Of a stretch of 64,000 nucleotides of DNA, positions 51,628 to 63,894 are shown piece by piece (position 1 is the first letter of the stretch; the number at the start of each line of letters is the position of its first letter). Position numbers and translations under genes: made by a program. This DNA is from Lachnospiraceae bacterium (lineage in GTDB: Bacteria > Bacillota > Clostridia > Lachnospirales > Lachnospiraceae): contig JAGAOO010000075.1 of assembly GCA_017623675.1 (NCBI GenBank), forward strand, positions 47,633 through 111,632, in the 5' to 3' direction. The notes below the pieces were generated by a model, which worked only from the letters and a program-made list of their open reading frames with translations, did no database searches and was not told the origin of the DNA.

Positions 51628-52773
51628 TTACCTCTTTACAAATTTTCTTCGCTTTGGCAATTCCTCAGCAATCACCTGTACTGCATATTCTGCTTCTTCT
51701 ACGGTAGAATACACAGAAAAGCTAAACCGCAGAGTTGCCTGCAGTAAATCTTCTTCTAAACCGATGGCTTTCAAGGTTCCACTAATTGCCGGATGATTGG
51801 AAGAACAGGCGGAACCAGAGGAACAATAGACTCCTTTTGCTTCCAAAGCATGTAACAACACCTCTCCCTTTTCGATGCCCTGAAAACTGACACTGGCAAT
51901 ATGAGGTGCTTCACCGGAATGTTCTGTCACACCCTCTAATTGGGTAACACCTGACAAGAACGCATCCTTTACCTTTTGAATCTGTTCAATCTTCTCTTTA
52001 TGATTGGTATACATCAGTTTTGCCGCCATGCCAAGCCCTGCAATCCCCGGAACATTTTCTGTGCCGGAACGCATGTCCTTTTGCTGACCGCCACCATAAA
52101 TAATCGGTTTAATTTTCACCTTATCCCGAATATACAGAAAGCCTGTCCCCTTCGGTCCGTGAATCTTATGTCCACTGACCGACAACAAATCTATTTTACA
52201 CCGTTTCGGTGATATCTTCAACTTTCCATATGCCTGAATCGCATCTACATGAAATAAAATATCCGAATTATATGCCTTTATAATTTTTCCTATAGCTTCC
52301 ACAGGCTCCACTGCACCAATCTCGTTATTTACCATCATGACGGAAACCAGAATGGTATCCGGACGCAATGCCTGCTTTAATTCTTCCAAGTCCACAATTC
52401 CCTGTTCATTCACACTGAGAAAGGTTATCTCATACCCCATTTCCTGCAAAAACAACAAGGGGTTATAGACGGAAGCATGTTCAATTCTGGTAGAAATAAT
52501 ATGCTTTCCTCTACGCTGATTTGCCAATGCACTGCCAATCAAAGCCAGATTATTGGATTCTGTACCACCGGAAGTAAAAACAATCTCCTTTGGCTCAACC
52601 TTTAGTGTTCCTGCAATGATTTCCTGTGCCTGCTTCACATATTGTCCGGCATCTACACCCTTCTGGTGTCTGGAAGATGGGTTACCATAATCAATTGTCA
52701 TGACCTGATTCACAAGTTCTTTTACTTCATCTGCAACTCGGGTTGTTGCTGCATTGTCAAAATACGCTTCCAT
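51628..52773 (-). CDS. Cysteine desulfurase (NifS/IscS-like, ThiI partner)
   Basis: 381 residues from the ATG at 52773 (GGGAG 7 nt upstream), where the family consensus MEAYFDNAATT begins; a longer frame is not needed. SVSGHKIHGPKGTGFLYIR holds the PLP Lys and SGSACSSNHPAISGTLKAIG the catalytic Cys loop. It delivers persulfide sulfur, here most likely to ThiI for s4U in tRNA, like Bacillus NifZ. Inserted with thiI between rsmE and mtaB in an otherwise classical heat-shock operon order. Confidence 0.92.
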   Translation of the reverse strand: MEAYFDNAATTRVADEVKELVNQVMTIDYGNPSSRHQKGVDAGQYVKQAQEIIAGTLKVEPKEIVFTSGGTESNNLALIGSALANQRRGKHIISTRIEHASVYNPLLFLQEMGYEITFLSVNEQGIVDLEELKQALRPDTILVSVMMVNNEIGAVEPVEAIGKIIKAYNSDILFHVDAIQAYGKLKISPKRCKIDLLSVSGHKIHGPKGTGFLYIRDKVKIKPIIYGGGQQKDMRSGTENVPGIAGLGMAAKLMYTNHKEKIEQIQKVKDAFLSGVTQLEGVTEHSGEAPHIASVSFQGIEKGEVLLHALEAKGVYCSSGSACSSNHPAISGTLKAIGLEEDLLQATLRFSFSVYSTVEEAEYAVQVIAEELPKRRKFVKR

Positions 52774-52830
52774 AGTTTTCTCCCATTTTGCTCTATTGTT
52801 ATCTACTGTCCTTATCATACGTTTTCATTC

Positions 52831-53574
52831 TTACACATCCTGTTCCAGTTCAAACATCAGAATGGATAATATTGTCATACCTGCCGTTTCCGTACGTAAG
52901 ATTCGATGTCCTAAGGTAATACATTCCGCACCCATAGCCTTTGCCGCTTCTACCTCTGCTTCTTCAAAGCCGCCTTCCGGTCCAATGAAGATACCAAGAC
53001 TCTTTTTCCCGGACACTTGCTGAATCACTTTCTTAGAATGTTGTATTCCCTTGGCATCTTCATAAGGAATCAGATTCATATCCAGATTCTTTGCATCCTC
53101 CAGTGCTTCCTGCATAGTCATAATTCTGTCCACAAACGGTATTCTTCCCCGCTTGGACTGCTTTGCCGCACTTAATGCAATGGCGTTATAACGTTCCAGT
53201 TTCTTCTCTGCCTTCTTCGCATCTAACTTTACAATGGTTCGTCTCGTCATTACCGGCACAATACGGACTGCACCTAATTCTACTGCCTTCTGTATAATCA
53301 GTTCCAGTTTATCCCCTTTGGGAAATCCCTGATACAGTGTAATTTCTGTTGGAAGCTCTGCACTGCTGTCTAAGACATCAACAATCTTTGCAACGACCTC
53401 TGTATCTGTATATTCCATAATTTCACAAATGTACTCCCGTTGGGTACCATCACTAATCGTAATGGCTTCTCCACATTTTAAACGCAATACATTCTTAATA
53501 TGATTTCGGTCATCACCACTGATTCTAATATTTTCACCCTTACAGGCTTCCGATTCTACAAAAAAACGATACAT
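52831..53574 (-). CDS. rsmE: 16S rRNA m3U1498 methyltransferase RsmE
   Basis: 247 residues from the ATG at 53574, with AAGGAAG 8 nt upstream and 2 nt after the prmA stop. MYRFFVESEACKGENIRISGDDRNHIKNVLRLKCGE is a textbook RsmE N-terminus (PUA-like). The SPOUT domain ends with GIFIGPEGGFEEAEVEAAKAMG and LGHRILRTETA, the knotted SAM site. Canonical position after prmA. Confidence 0.95.
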   Translation of the reverse strand: MYRFFVESEACKGENIRISGDDRNHIKNVLRLKCGEAITISDGTQREYICEIMEYTDTEVVAKIVDVLDSSAELPTEITLYQGFPKGDKLELIIQKAVELGAVRIVPVMTRRTIVKLDAKKAEKKLERYNAIALSAAKQSKRGRIPFVDRIMTMQEALEDAKNLDMNLIPYEDAKGIQHSKKVIQQVSGKKSLGIFIGPEGGFEEAEVEAAKAMGAECITLGHRILRTETAGMTILSILMFELEQDV

Positions 53575-53576
53575 AA

Positions 53577-54554
53577 TTATTTCTTCCTTGCTGTAAAGCT
53601 TACCCAATCCTTCATATACGTGGTTTCCACAATTTCAAATCCATTTCTTAACAAAGCTTCCCGAACAGCTTCTTCCTTAGTGTTAATAATACCGGAAGAA
53701 ATAAATACCCCATCCGGCTTCATAAACGGTGCCACCTTGGCAGACAACGGAATAATGACATCTGCCAGAATATTAGCCACTACCACATCATATTCCGGCA
53801 GACTTCCTTCTGCCTTCTCCATATGCTGTGCAAAATCTGCATCTCCTATGACATCACCTTGGATAAAGTTTGCCTGTTCTTTCCTGATTTGATTTACTTG
53901 ACAATTCTCAAAACTTGCTTCTACTGCTAATGGGTCAATATCTACTCCAAAAACGGTTTTGGCTCCTAATTTGGATGCAATAATTGATAAAATTCCACTT
54001 CCACATCCAATATCAAAAACAGTTTCCTCTCCTGTCAGGTACTTTTTCAATTGTGTAATACAAAGCTTGGTTGTTTCATGTGCACCTGTACCAAAAGCAG
54101 TTCCCGGATCGATTTCTACCATAATATCACCAAGTTTTCTCTCTACCTCTGATTCCGGTATCCATGTAGGCTTAATCAGAATATTGTCCAGCCAGAAGGG
54201 ATGAAAGAATTCCTTCCAGTTATTCACCCAATCCTTATCTTCTGTCTCACCCAAGGTAATCTGTCCGCTACCAATATCCATAAATTGTCTTAAGTCTTCT
54301 AATTCTACCTTGATTCTTTCCACCAAATCTTCCACATCCGTTTCCGGATTGTCAATATAACAAGAAATGAGGGCAACTCCATCGTCAGGCGGAAGTTCCG
54401 GCAAAATATCGATATACATTGCCTTTTTATCTTCCTCTGACAGTGGAACCTTGTCCTCAACCTCAATACCCTCGACGCCTAATTCGCCGAGGGTATAACT
54501 TATCATATCAACTGCTTCAGTGGTGGTTTCTATGGTTATTTTTTTCCATATCAT
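53577..54554 (-). CDS. prmA: Ribosomal protein L11 methyltransferase PrmA
   Basis: 325 residues. N-terminal alpha/beta L11-recognition domain, then SAM methyltransferase with [31 protein letters not shown] and [13 protein letters not shown] (NPPY-like NxL motif). Trimethylates L11 in E. coli. The start ATG overlaps the dnaJ stop by 4 nt, giving translational coupling. Confidence 0.95.
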   Translation of the reverse strand: MIWKKITIETTTEAVDMISYTLGELGVEGIEVEDKVPLSEEDKKAMYIDILPELPPDDGVALISCYIDNPETDVEDLVERIKVELEDLRQFMDIGSGQITLGETEDKDWVNNWKEFFHPFWLDNILIKPTWIPESEVERKLGDIMVEIDPGTAFGTGAHETTKLCITQLKKYLTGEETVFDIGCGSGILSIIASKLGAKTVFGVDIDPLAVEASFENCQVNQIRKEQANFIQGDVIGDADFAQHMEKAEGSLPEYDVVVANILADVIIPLSAKVAPFMKPDGVFISSGIINTKEEAVREALLRNGFEIVETTYMKDWVSFTARKK

Positions 54555-55723
54555 TTCTTTTTACCACCAAATCCCTTTTTCTTATGATCGCCAAAACTAA
54601 ATCCACCGGAATCCGTTGACCGTCTGGCTGTAGAACCAGTTGCCGCATCATACTGTTTCAAAATGTCCGTTTGCTCTGCTGTCAATTTATCCGGCACCTG
54701 AACTACCAGTGTTACATAATGATTACCACGCACATTCTTGTTTCTTAAGGTTGGAACTCCTTTACCCTTTAAGGTAATACGGGTATCTGTTTGTGTACCG
54801 GGACTAATGTTATAATCCATCAGTCCGTCTATAGTATTAATCTGAATGGTTCCACCCAATGCTGCCTGTGTAAAGGTAATCGGCTCGGAAGAGTATAAAT
54901 CGTAGTCCTGTCGCTGGAATTTCGGATGTTTATCAACCAATACAGATACCAGCAAATCACCACGTTCTCCACCATTCACACCCGGTTCTCCCTTACCACG
55001 AATACGGATACTTTGACCGTTATCAATACCGGCAGGTACAACCACTTGAATCTTCTTCTTACTCTTCACATAACCGGTTCCGGCACAATGGCTACACTTA
55101 TAACGAATTACTTTACCACTTCCTGAACATTCCGGACAGATAGTAGCACTACGTACAACACCAAACAAGGACTGCTGGGTTGTAACCACCTGTCCTTTAC
55201 CATTACATTTCGGACAAGTTTCCGGACTATGTCCCGGCTGCGCTCCGGTACCATGACATACTTCACACTCATCCTTCAGAGGCAGTTCCAGCTCTTTTTG
55301 TGCACCAAATACAGCTTCTTCAAATTTCACACGAACCGTAGTCTTGATATTCTGTCCCTTCATTGGACCATTGGATTGTCGGCTGCTTCTGCCACCACCA
55401 AACATGTCACCAAAGATATCGCCGAAAATATCGCCCATATCATTCATATCAAAGCCAAATCCGCCTTCAAATCCACCCGGACCACCGCCCTGCTCAAATG
55501 CTGCGTGTCCAAACTGGTCATAACGAGCCCGTTTTTCCGGATCACTTAGCACTTCATAGGCTTCGGAGGCTTCTTTGAATTTTGCTTCTGCTTCTGCATC
55601 ACCAGGATTCATGTCCGGGTGATACTTTTTTGCCAAAGCACGATAGGCTTTTTTCAATTCTGCGTCTGTGGCTCCCTTTGATACGCCCAGAACCTCATAA
55701 TAATCTCTTTTACTATCTGCCAT
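54551..55723 (-). CDS. dnaJ: Chaperone protein DnaJ
   Basis: 390 residues. J domain with the HPD tripeptide in [11 protein letters not shown], a Gly/Phe-rich linker ([17 protein letters not shown]), four zinc CxxCxGxG repeats ([32 protein letters not shown]) and two C-terminal substrate domains. The final segment [17 protein letters not shown] is a basic tail. It stimulates DnaK ATP hydrolysis. Preceded by an intercistronic hairpin. Confidence 0.97.
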   Translation of the reverse strand: MADSKRDYYEVLGVSKGATDAELKKAYRALAKKYHPDMNPGDAEAEAKFKEASEAYEVLSDPEKRARYDQFGHAAFEQGGGPGGFEGGFGFDMNDMGDIFGDIFGDMFGGGRSSRQSNGPMKGQNIKTTVRVKFEEAVFGAQKELELPLKDECEVCHGTGAQPGHSPETCPKCNGKGQVVTTQQSLFGVVRSATICPECSGSGKVIRYKCSHCAGTGYVKSKKKIQVVVPAGIDNGQSIRIRGKGEPGVNGGERGDLLVSVLVDKHPKFQRQDYDLYSSEPITFTQAALGGTIQINTIDGLMDYNISPGTQTDTRITLKGKGVPTLRNKNVRGNHYVTLVVQVPDKLTAEQTDILKQYDAATGSTARRSTDSGGFSFGDHKKKGFGGKKK

Positions 55724-55772
55724 CGTCTATCACCTTATCATAATAATTTATTAAACCAATGCATCCTTCAAC

Positions 55773-55817
55773 GCGAGATGCACAGATGCATAATACCATA
55801 CATCTGTGCATGTTCGC
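55773..55817 (-). promoter_or_regulatory. dnaK-dnaJ intercistronic hairpin
   Basis: ATGCACAGATG (55778-55788) and CATCTGTGCAT (55801-55811) pair perfectly, extended by GCGA/TCGC. No U run follows on the minus strand. It likely acts as an mRNA processing or stability element that keeps DnaK output above DnaJ. Confidence 0.65.
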
Positions 55818-55822
55818 AAGTA

Positions 55823-57679
<1,857 letters not shown>

Positions 57680-57692
57680 TTACCTCCATATA

Positions 57693-58919
57693 TTAGTTTG
57701 CAACTTTTACCATGCTGTACCGTAGTACAGAATCTTTATACATATAACCCTTTTGCATTTCCTCAGCTACTACATTTTCACCGAAGTTTTCATCTTCTAC
57801 ATGCATCACTGCATTATGCAAATCTGGGTTAAATTCGGTGCCCTCTGCGTTCATTGGCTGTACACCAATTTCCTCCAGAGTGGTCATCATTTGTTTATAA
57901 ATCTTATCCACACCTTGCTCAAAGGCACGTTCCTTGTCTTCTTCCGGTATGGTTTGGATTGCTCGTTCAAAATTATCTACCACCGGCAACAATTTTTCTA
58001 ATACGGCTTTGGCTCCTATGTCATACATCCGAGAGGCTTCTTTCGCTTCTCTTGCTCTGGCATTCTCAAACTCTGCAAGTAAACGTTTATATTTATCCTG
58101 CCATTCATCTGCCTGTTCCTGAAGTTTTGCTTCCCGATCTGCCGCTGCCTTGCTTTCCGGTGTTGCCTTTTCGAATGGCTCACCCTCTTCCGGCTGCGTT
58201 ACTTTCACAGTTGCCTCTTCCGTTTCCTCTACTTGTTCAGCCACTGTTGCTTCACCTTCTTTTGTTGGCTTCGGTTCTTCTGTTGCCACTGCCTCTTGTG
58301 GCTGTGGTCGCTGTGGAACTTTTCCTGTATTACTACTCTTTTTACCACCCTTTTTGAATTTCGGACTTTTCTTCGGCATGGAAGCTTCACCCATTGGTTC
58401 CCGCTCATAAATATTGGTTTCTTCCTCTGGTTTTTCCGCTTCTTCCTTTTCTTCCTTCGGTTTTGTTTCTTCAACTTCAGCCTTTGGCTTTTCTGTTTCC
58501 GACTTCGGCTTCTCTGTTTCTGCCTCCGGTTTCTCCGGTTCCGCCTTTGATTTCTCTGCCTTTTGTCCTGTTTCCTGTTTCTTTGCCTTCTGGTCTTCTT
58601 CAAAACGTTTCACATTTTCTGCACGTTTTTCTGCTTTTTGCTTTTCTTCTTCCGCCATTTGTTTTTCTGTCGCCGCTTTCATCTTATCTGCATCTATCTT
58701 GGCTTTTATTTGATTAATAATCTCTTCCGCTTCTGCTTCTGCTTTTCGTTCTGCTTCCTCAGCTGCTTTTTTTGCCGCTGCCTGTTTCTTTGCATCCTTT
58801 TCGCGTTCTGCCTCTAATACCTTCAACAGTCTTGCTTCTTCTGCCGCTTCTGCTTCTTCACGTTCCTTTTGTGCCCGCTCAAAATATTCTTTTTGAAGTT
58901 CATTCATCCCCGTACTCAT
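57693..58919 (-). CDS. grpE: Nucleotide exchange factor GrpE with a very long N-terminal extension
   Basis: 408 residues against a usual 180-220. Residues from about 262 are a normal GrpE: WQDKYKRLLAEFENARAREA, VLEKLLPVVDNFERAI, GVDKIYKQMMTTLEEIGVQP, FNPDLHNAVMHVEDENFGENVV and a YMYKDSVLRYSMVKVAN end. The first 250 residues are a charged Glu/Lys/Ala coiled coil (about 1-125), an acidic KPEAETEKPKSETEKPK-type repeat tract (125-170), a basic PKKSPKFKKGGKK patch and a Pro/Glu/Thr linker. The Shine-Dalgarno AAGGAG abuts the first ATG; an ATG at codon 5 is another possible start. Both keep the extension. Confidence 0.92.
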   Translation of the reverse strand: MSTGMNELQKEYFERAQKEREEAEAAEEARLLKVLEAEREKDAKKQAAAKKAAEEAERKAEAEAEEIINQIKAKIDADKMKAATEKQMAEEEKQKAEKRAENVKRFEEDQKAKKQETGQKAEKSKAEPEKPEAETEKPKSETEKPKAEVEETKPKEEKEEAEKPEEETNIYEREPMGEASMPKKSPKFKKGGKKSSNTGKVPQRPQPQEAVATEEPKPTKEGEATVAEQVEETEEATVKVTQPEEGEPFEKATPESKAAADREAKLQEQADEWQDKYKRLLAEFENARAREAKEASRMYDIGAKAVLEKLLPVVDNFERAIQTIPEEDKERAFEQGVDKIYKQMMTTLEEIGVQPMNAEGTEFNPDLHNAVMHVEDENFGENVVAEEMQKGYMYKDSVLRYSMVKVAN

Positions 58920-58931
58920 CTCCTTACATCA

Positions 58932-59972
58932 TTAATCTTTTTTATTGAATATCTCATCCAATTCAACGGTTAATTCTTTCAACGTACTAACTACTTTTTT
59001 ATAATCCATACGTTTCGGTCCGATGATACCTATGGTTCCTTTTGCGCCATCCTTCATTTCATAAGTTGCAGTCACGACGCTCAAATCCTTCATGTTCTGT
59101 GTTGGTGCTTCATTACCAATATACACTTGGATTCCTTTTTCATTACTATTAATCGTCTCTTCTACTAACTGGTTCAACATTTGTTTTTCTTCAAATGCTT
59201 CCATTAACAGATTCGTCTTTTCTTCATCACCGATTTCCGGATATTTTAAGATATTCGTTGCACCACTGGTATAAATCTGTCGCTCATCTGCCGCCTTTAC
59301 CGCATCAACTACTCCATTAAGTATTCGATCCAATATATCAGCATAAATACCTGCCTGAATCTTCATGGTCTGTATCATTTCAATATTGATATCGCTCAAG
59401 GCAGCTCCCTGTAAAAACGAATTCATAAGAATACTCAGTTTTAATACCTCATCATTCGCAAGAGGTTCTTCTACCGGAATCAACTGATTCTTAATTACAT
59501 TTCCATCCACTACAATAACCGCTAAAATGTGGCTGTCATCTACCATGGTAAGTTGAATGAATTTCACACGAATCTCCTGATTCTTTGGTGCTGCGATCAT
59601 GGCTGCATAATTCGTATTATATGCAAGAACCTTAGCCACCTGTTTCAGCATAACCTCCATACGGTCAACCCGTTCCAGTAACCCTTCCCGTTCCTGCCGC
59701 ATTTCTTCCACTTCGTTATCTCGTTCCTGCATCAGCTGATCTACATATACCCGATATCCTGCATCTGTAGGAATTCGTCCGGCAGAAGTGTGGGGCTGTT
59801 CAATATAACCGCTTTCCTCTAAATCTGCCATTTCATTCCGAATGGTTGCTGAACTCAAATTCAAATCTGTATATTTTGAAATTGTACGGGAACCCACCGG
59901 TTCACCTGTTTCCAAGTAGTTAGCGACAATAGCCTGAAGAATCTTCATCTTTCGTTCGCTTAACTGCTCCAT
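58932..59972 (-). CDS. hrcA: Heat-shock repressor HrcA
   Basis: 346 residues. N-terminal winged helix (LSERKMKILQAIVANYLETG, then PVGSRTISKYTDLNLSSATI and SGYIEQPHTSAGRIPTD) binds CIRCE, and the GAF-like C-terminal domain continues to the end. Represses the operon it heads; folding of HrcA depends on GroEL. First gene after the CIRCE site, followed by grpE after 12 nt. Confidence 0.96.
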   Translation of the reverse strand: MEQLSERKMKILQAIVANYLETGEPVGSRTISKYTDLNLSSATIRNEMADLEESGYIEQPHTSAGRIPTDAGYRVYVDQLMQERDNEVEEMRQEREGLLERVDRMEVMLKQVAKVLAYNTNYAAMIAAPKNQEIRVKFIQLTMVDDSHILAVIVVDGNVIKNQLIPVEEPLANDEVLKLSILMNSFLQGAALSDINIEMIQTMKIQAGIYADILDRILNGVVDAVKAADERQIYTSGATNILKYPEIGDEEKTNLLMEAFEEKQMLNQLVEETINSNEKGIQVYIGNEAPTQNMKDLSVVTATYEMKDGAKGTIGIIGPKRMDYKKVVSTLKELTVELDEIFNKKD

Positions 59973-60020
59973 GCAATCACCCTTTCCTCAAAAAACTCTG
60001 CCACACTTCACCTCTGATTA

Positions 60021-60047
60021 TTAGCACTCATTTATTCCGAGTGCTAA
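60021..60047 (-). promoter_or_regulatory. CIRCE operator
   Basis: TTAGCACTC-N9-GAGTGCTAA is a perfect match to the CIRCE consensus, lying in the leader of hrcA 49 nt before its start codon. It is the HrcA binding site. Confidence 0.98.
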
Positions 60048-60058
60048 CATCTAGGTAT

Positions 60059-60087
60059 AACTTAACACTACATAATTACTTTGTCAA
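60059..60087 (-). promoter_or_regulatory. Promoter of the hrcA-grpE-dnaK-dnaJ operon
   Basis: Consensus TTGACA on the minus strand with TAAGTT after 17 nt. The -35 is strong, the -10 weak. CIRCE starts just downstream, so HrcA would block initiation. Confidence 0.6.
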
Positions 60088-60146
60088 GGGAATTTTTTTG
60101 ATTTTTATAAGATTTTTTCTTGGCTGCTCATCCTTTTTTCAGAAGA

Positions 60147-60174
60147 AAAAGCTCTGTCACAAGACAAAGCTTTT
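60147..60174 (-). terminator. Terminator of the lepA-hemW-XRE transcript
   Basis: AAAAGCTCTGTC (60147-60158) pairs with GACAAAGCTTTT (60163-60174), one mismatch; UUUUUCUU follows on the minus strand. It is 24 nt after the stop of the XRE gene. Confidence 0.7.
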
Positions 60175-60197
60175 ATCAGATTTTCTATTCTTTTATT

Positions 60198-60680
60198 CTA
60201 ATCAGATTCTGTCAAATATATTCCCTGTTGAAATTCAAATATTTTAATTGCGGTAGGAATATCCGTCTGAATCCACCTTTCATAAACAATGGTGCCGGTT
60301 CCATAATATCCCTTTCGTCTGCGATTTTTAAAATCTTCTTCCCTTAGAACAAAACCATCAAAATCATAAAAATCTTGTATATCATCATAAGCAATCAAGC
60401 GATAGCCCACGTAGAGCTGCCATTCTTCTCCTAATAAAAACAGTTGGTTTCTTAATTCTTCAATTAAGTCCATATGGTCGGAACATAACTCTTCAATTTC
60501 AAAATGCTCTTCTAAAAACACATAAACCCGCTTAAGTAAATCAAAGTCCAGCACCAGATTTCCTGCTTCCATGCTGGCAATTACCCGTTCCGATGTTCCC
60601 ACACAGCGAGAAAATAAGCCTTGAGAGAATCCCAGACTTTCCCTTTTCTGCCTCAACCAGTTTCCTGTAAAAATCAGCAT
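60198..60680 (-). CDS. XRE-family helix-turn-helix regulator
   Basis: 160 residues. Residues 5-50 (NWLRQKRESLGFSQGLFSRCVGTSERVIASMEAGN) form an XRE helix-turn-helix of Cro/CI type. The remaining 100 residues are acidic and aromatic, without a recognisable ligand domain (EEWQLYVGYRLIAYDDIQDFYDF in part). It lies between hemW (47-nt gap) and the heat-shock operon, a position not normally occupied in Bacillus. Its targets are unknown; the palindrome at 44015-44033 is one candidate but there is no direct evidence. The RBS is weak. Confidence 0.75.
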   Translation of the reverse strand: MLIFTGNWLRQKRESLGFSQGLFSRCVGTSERVIASMEAGNLVLDFDLLKRVYVFLEEHFEIEELCSDHMDLIEELRNQLFLLGEEWQLYVGYRLIAYDDIQDFYDFDGFVLREEDFKNRRRKGYYGTGTIVYERWIQTDIPTAIKIFEFQQGIYLTESD

Positions 60681-60727
60681 GCTATCGCCCCATTTCTTCT
60701 ATCCTTCTATATATATTCCTTTCAAGT

Positions 60728-61891
60728 TTAAAATATTTCTTCTGCTTCCAGTAGAAAATCCGCCATAACCACATTGCTGACATCAATTCCTGCATCTGTC
60801 AGTCTCAGGTATTCCTGATTCCATGTTAAAAGACCTTGTTCCACATAGGTTTGAATCACCTGTCCATATACTTCGTCCATCGGAACATCAAAACGCCGTT
60901 GAAATTCCTCTTTGGATACTCCCTGCATCAAACGTAGCCCTAAGAACATAAATTCCTCCATCTGACTTTTTCTGCTGTCTAAGACCACATTTTTCCGAAG
61001 CATGCTAATATCATCCAATGTCCAATCCGCCATATATTCCTGCATATCCTTGGTATTTTCAAATCGCATACCATTCCAATAAGAGGCGGCACCCAAGCCA
61101 AAACCAAGATACTCTCCGCCCTTCCAATACACTTGATTATGTCGACAGGCATAGCCCGGTTTTGCATAATTAGAAATTTCATACCGTTCATATCCCATGC
61201 TATTCAAAATGGACTTCGTATACTTATACATACGCCGTTCTGTTACTTCAGTCGGCAAAGTAGACAACAGCTCATGATTTTCAGCCAAAGGAGTACCCTC
61301 CTCTACAATTAAACTGTAAACAGAAATATGCTCCGGTTTTAAATCTACCACCTTTGCCAAGGTTTTTCCAAAAGAACTCTGGGTCTGCCCCGGCAAAGCC
61401 GCCATGATATCTACATTAATATTCTGGAATCCCGCTTCTCTTGCCAGTTTATAATTTGCTACAAATTGTTCATAATTATGAATTCTTCCTAACCGTTTTA
61501 ATTCCTCATTATCTGCACTTTGCAAACCAATACTTAACCGGTTAATTCCACAGGTGCGATATTCAATTAATTTTTTTACACTTAAGGTTCCGGGATTGGA
61601 TTCTATTGTAATTTCCGCTCCCTCTTCTATTCTCCAGATGGAATAAATCTGCTGAAACAATTGTTCCATCAATCCTTCCTGTAATAAAGAAGGGGTTCCC
61701 CCACCGATAAAGATTGTCTGCACCCGATAGTCTTTTGCTATTTCCTTATAATAATCCATTTCTCGGAACAATTGATGCATGTAGTCCTTTTGTAACTGTT
61801 CTGAGCAGCCGGAAAACGAGAGAAAATCACAATAACTGCATTTTCTCATACAAAAAGGAATATGAATATATAAACTGATTGGCTGCTTCAT
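60728..61891 (-). CDS. hemW: HemW, radical SAM heme chaperone-like protein
   Basis: 387 residues. ISLYIHIPFCMRKCSYCDF has the radical SAM CxxxCxxC at Cys14, Cys18 and Cys21, in HemW wording (HIPFC...CYCDF). TIFIGGGTPSLL is the glycine-rich SAM site, ESNPGTL and INRLSIGLQS are further family blocks. HemW lacks coproporphyrinogen oxidase activity and is thought to insert heme. Conserved neighbour of lepA; GAGG lies before the ATG. Confidence 0.93.
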   Translation of the reverse strand: MKQPISLYIHIPFCMRKCSYCDFLSFSGCSEQLQKDYMHQLFREMDYYKEIAKDYRVQTIFIGGGTPSLLQEGLMEQLFQQIYSIWRIEEGAEITIESNPGTLSVKKLIEYRTCGINRLSIGLQSADNEELKRLGRIHNYEQFVANYKLAREAGFQNINVDIMAALPGQTQSSFGKTLAKVVDLKPEHISVYSLIVEEGTPLAENHELLSTLPTEVTERRMYKYTKSILNSMGYERYEISNYAKPGYACRHNQVYWKGGEYLGFGLGAASYWNGMRFENTKDMQEYMADWTLDDISMLRKNVVLDSRKSQMEEFMFLGLRLMQGVSKEEFQRRFDVPMDEVYGQVIQTYVEQGLLTWNQEYLRLTDAGIDVSNVVMADFLLEAEEIF

Positions 61892-61927
61892 CTTTATTTC
61901 CTCTTTCTCTTTTGCTGTCTATGGTGT

Positions 61928-63742
61928 TTATTCATTATCCAGCTTTAACACACTCATAAATGCTTTCTGCGGTATTTCTACATTTCCCACCTGGCGCATT
62001 CGTTTCTTTCCTTCTTTTTGCTTTTCTAACAGTTTTCTCTTACGGGAAATATCACCACCATAGCATTTTGCCAGGACATCTTTTCGCATGGCCTTTACCG
62101 TCTCTCTGGCAATTACTTTACCACCAATGGCTGCCTGTATTGGTATTTCAAACAAGTGTCTTGGAATTTCCTCTTTTAATTTCTCACACATCTTCCGGCC
62201 TCGCTCATAGGCACCATCCGCATGAACAATAAAGGATAAAGCATCTACCTCTTCCCGGTTAATCAGAATGTCCAGCTTAACAAGCTTTGACTGTCTGTAT
62301 TCCTTCATCTCATAATCAAAGGATGCATAACCTCTGGAACGTGACTTCAATACATCAAAAAAGTCATAAATTATCTCATTTAATGGCAACTCATACTTCA
62401 GCAATGCTCTTGTTTCTTCCATGTATTCCATGCTGATGTAGATACCTCTTCGCTCCTGACAAAGCTGCATGATTGGTCCCACAAAGTCCTTTGTTACCAT
62501 AATTTCTGCTGATACATATGGTTCTTCCATGTAATCAATCTCTGAAGGATCGGGAAGATTAGAAGGATTCGTTAATTCTATCATCTCGCCATTGGTTTTA
62601 TGCACCCGATATACAACACCCGGTGCCGTAGTTACTAAATCCAGGTTGTATTCCCGCTCTAGGCGTTCCTGTATAATTTCCAAATGCAGAAGACCTAAAA
62701 AACCACACCGATATCCAAATCCTAACGCTACTGAGGTTTCCGGTTCAAACTGCAAGGCTGCATCATTCAATTGGAGTTTTTCTAACGCATCTCTTAAATC
62801 CGGATACTTGGCACCGTCTGCAGGATATAAACCACAATATACCATAGGATTCACCTTTTTATATCCCGGTAAGGGTTCTGTACACGGACGGCTGGCATCT
62901 GTCACGGTATCACCGACCTGGGTATCCTTTACATTTTTCAGACTGGCAGTTATATATCCTACCATTCCGGCAGACAATTCCTCACAAGGAATAAATTGTC
63001 CGGCACCAAAAATACCTACTTCTACCACATCCTCCTCTGCCCCGGTTGCCATCATACGAATCTTGGTTCCTTTTCTTACACAGCCATTCTTTACCCGGCA
63101 GAAAATGATAACGCCTTTATAGGAATCATAAATACTATCAAAAATCAAGGCCTGAAGGGGTGCTTCCGGGTCCCCGTTTGGAGCCGGTATCTTGGTTACA
63201 ATCTGTTCAAGCACTTCTTCAATATTCAACCCTGTCTTCGCGGAAATCAAAGGGGCATCCTGAGCTTCCAAGCCAATAACATCTTCAATTTCATTTTTTA
63301 CCCGTTCCGGTTCAGCACTTGGTAAATCAATCTTATTGATAACCGGCATAACCTCCAAATCATGGTCTAATGCCAAATACACATTTGCAAGGGTCTGTGC
63401 TTCAATTCCCTGTGCTGCATCCACCACTAAAATTGCACCCTCACACGCTGCAAGGCTTCTGGATACCTCATAATTAAAATCTACATGTCCAGGTGTATCA
63501 ATGAGATTAAAAATATATTCTTCTCCATCCTGTGCCTTATAAACAATACGAACAGACTGAGCCTTTATGGTAATCCCACGTTCTCGCTCCAAATCCATAT
63601 TATCCAGCACCTGTGCCTGCATTTCCCGACTGGTCAGCAGACCCGTTTTCTCTATGATACGGTCTGCCAATGTGGATTTTCCATGGTCGATATGTGCAAT
63701 GATACAAAAATTCCGTATTTTACTTTGATCTATGTGAGACAT
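61928..63742 (-). CDS. lepA: Elongation factor 4 (LepA)
   Basis: 604 residues from the ATG at 63742 ([20 protein letters not shown]), which has GGAGG 8 nt upstream; upstream codons in frame are not part of the family. GTPase motifs: AHIDHGKS (G1), DTPGHVDF (G3), NKIDL (G4). Domains II and III, the LepA-specific C-terminal domain ([20 protein letters not shown]) complete it. Binds ribosomes and assists biogenesis or back-translocation. First gene of the lepA-hemW-XRE unit. Confidence 0.98.
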   Translation of the reverse strand: MSHIDQSKIRNFCIIAHIDHGKSTLADRIIEKTGLLTSREMQAQVLDNMDLERERGITIKAQSVRIVYKAQDGEEYIFNLIDTPGHVDFNYEVSRSLAACEGAILVVDAAQGIEAQTLANVYLALDHDLEVMPVINKIDLPSAEPERVKNEIEDVIGLEAQDAPLISAKTGLNIEEVLEQIVTKIPAPNGDPEAPLQALIFDSIYDSYKGVIIFCRVKNGCVRKGTKIRMMATGAEEDVVEVGIFGAGQFIPCEELSAGMVGYITASLKNVKDTQVGDTVTDASRPCTEPLPGYKKVNPMVYCGLYPADGAKYPDLRDALEKLQLNDAALQFEPETSVALGFGYRCGFLGLLHLEIIQERLEREYNLDLVTTAPGVVYRVHKTNGEMIELTNPSNLPDPSEIDYMEEPYVSAEIMVTKDFVGPIMQLCQERRGIYISMEYMEETRALLKYELPLNEIIYDFFDVLKSRSRGYASFDYEMKEYRQSKLVKLDILINREEVDALSFIVHADGAYERGRKMCEKLKEEIPRHLFEIPIQAAIGGKVIARETVKAMRKDVLAKCYGGDISRKRKLLEKQKEGKKRMRQVGNVEIPQKAFMSVLKLDNE

Positions 63743-63773
63743 GATTTTTCCTCCATCCTGCTTCAATAGGGTT

Positions 63774-63803
63774 AGTATAACACAATACGCTTTTTCTCCA
63801 CAA
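63774..63803 (-). promoter_or_regulatory. lepA promoter
   Basis: TTGTGG and TATACT with an 18-nt spacer on the minus strand; leader about 25-30 nt. Confidence 0.5.
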
Positions 63804-63894
63804 GTAGGCTTAGTATAAATTATGGCTTATCGTAGTGCCTGCAAACGCGGTTTTAAGGGTATATATTCCCGCACGACACGCTTGCGCTCCAGCC

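Noticed and set aside
58229-58603. Several long frames opposite or within the grpE extension
   Set aside because: They are by-products of the Glu/Lys codon bias of the charged extension, giving Arg/Lys- or Phe/Cys/Leu-rich nonsense.
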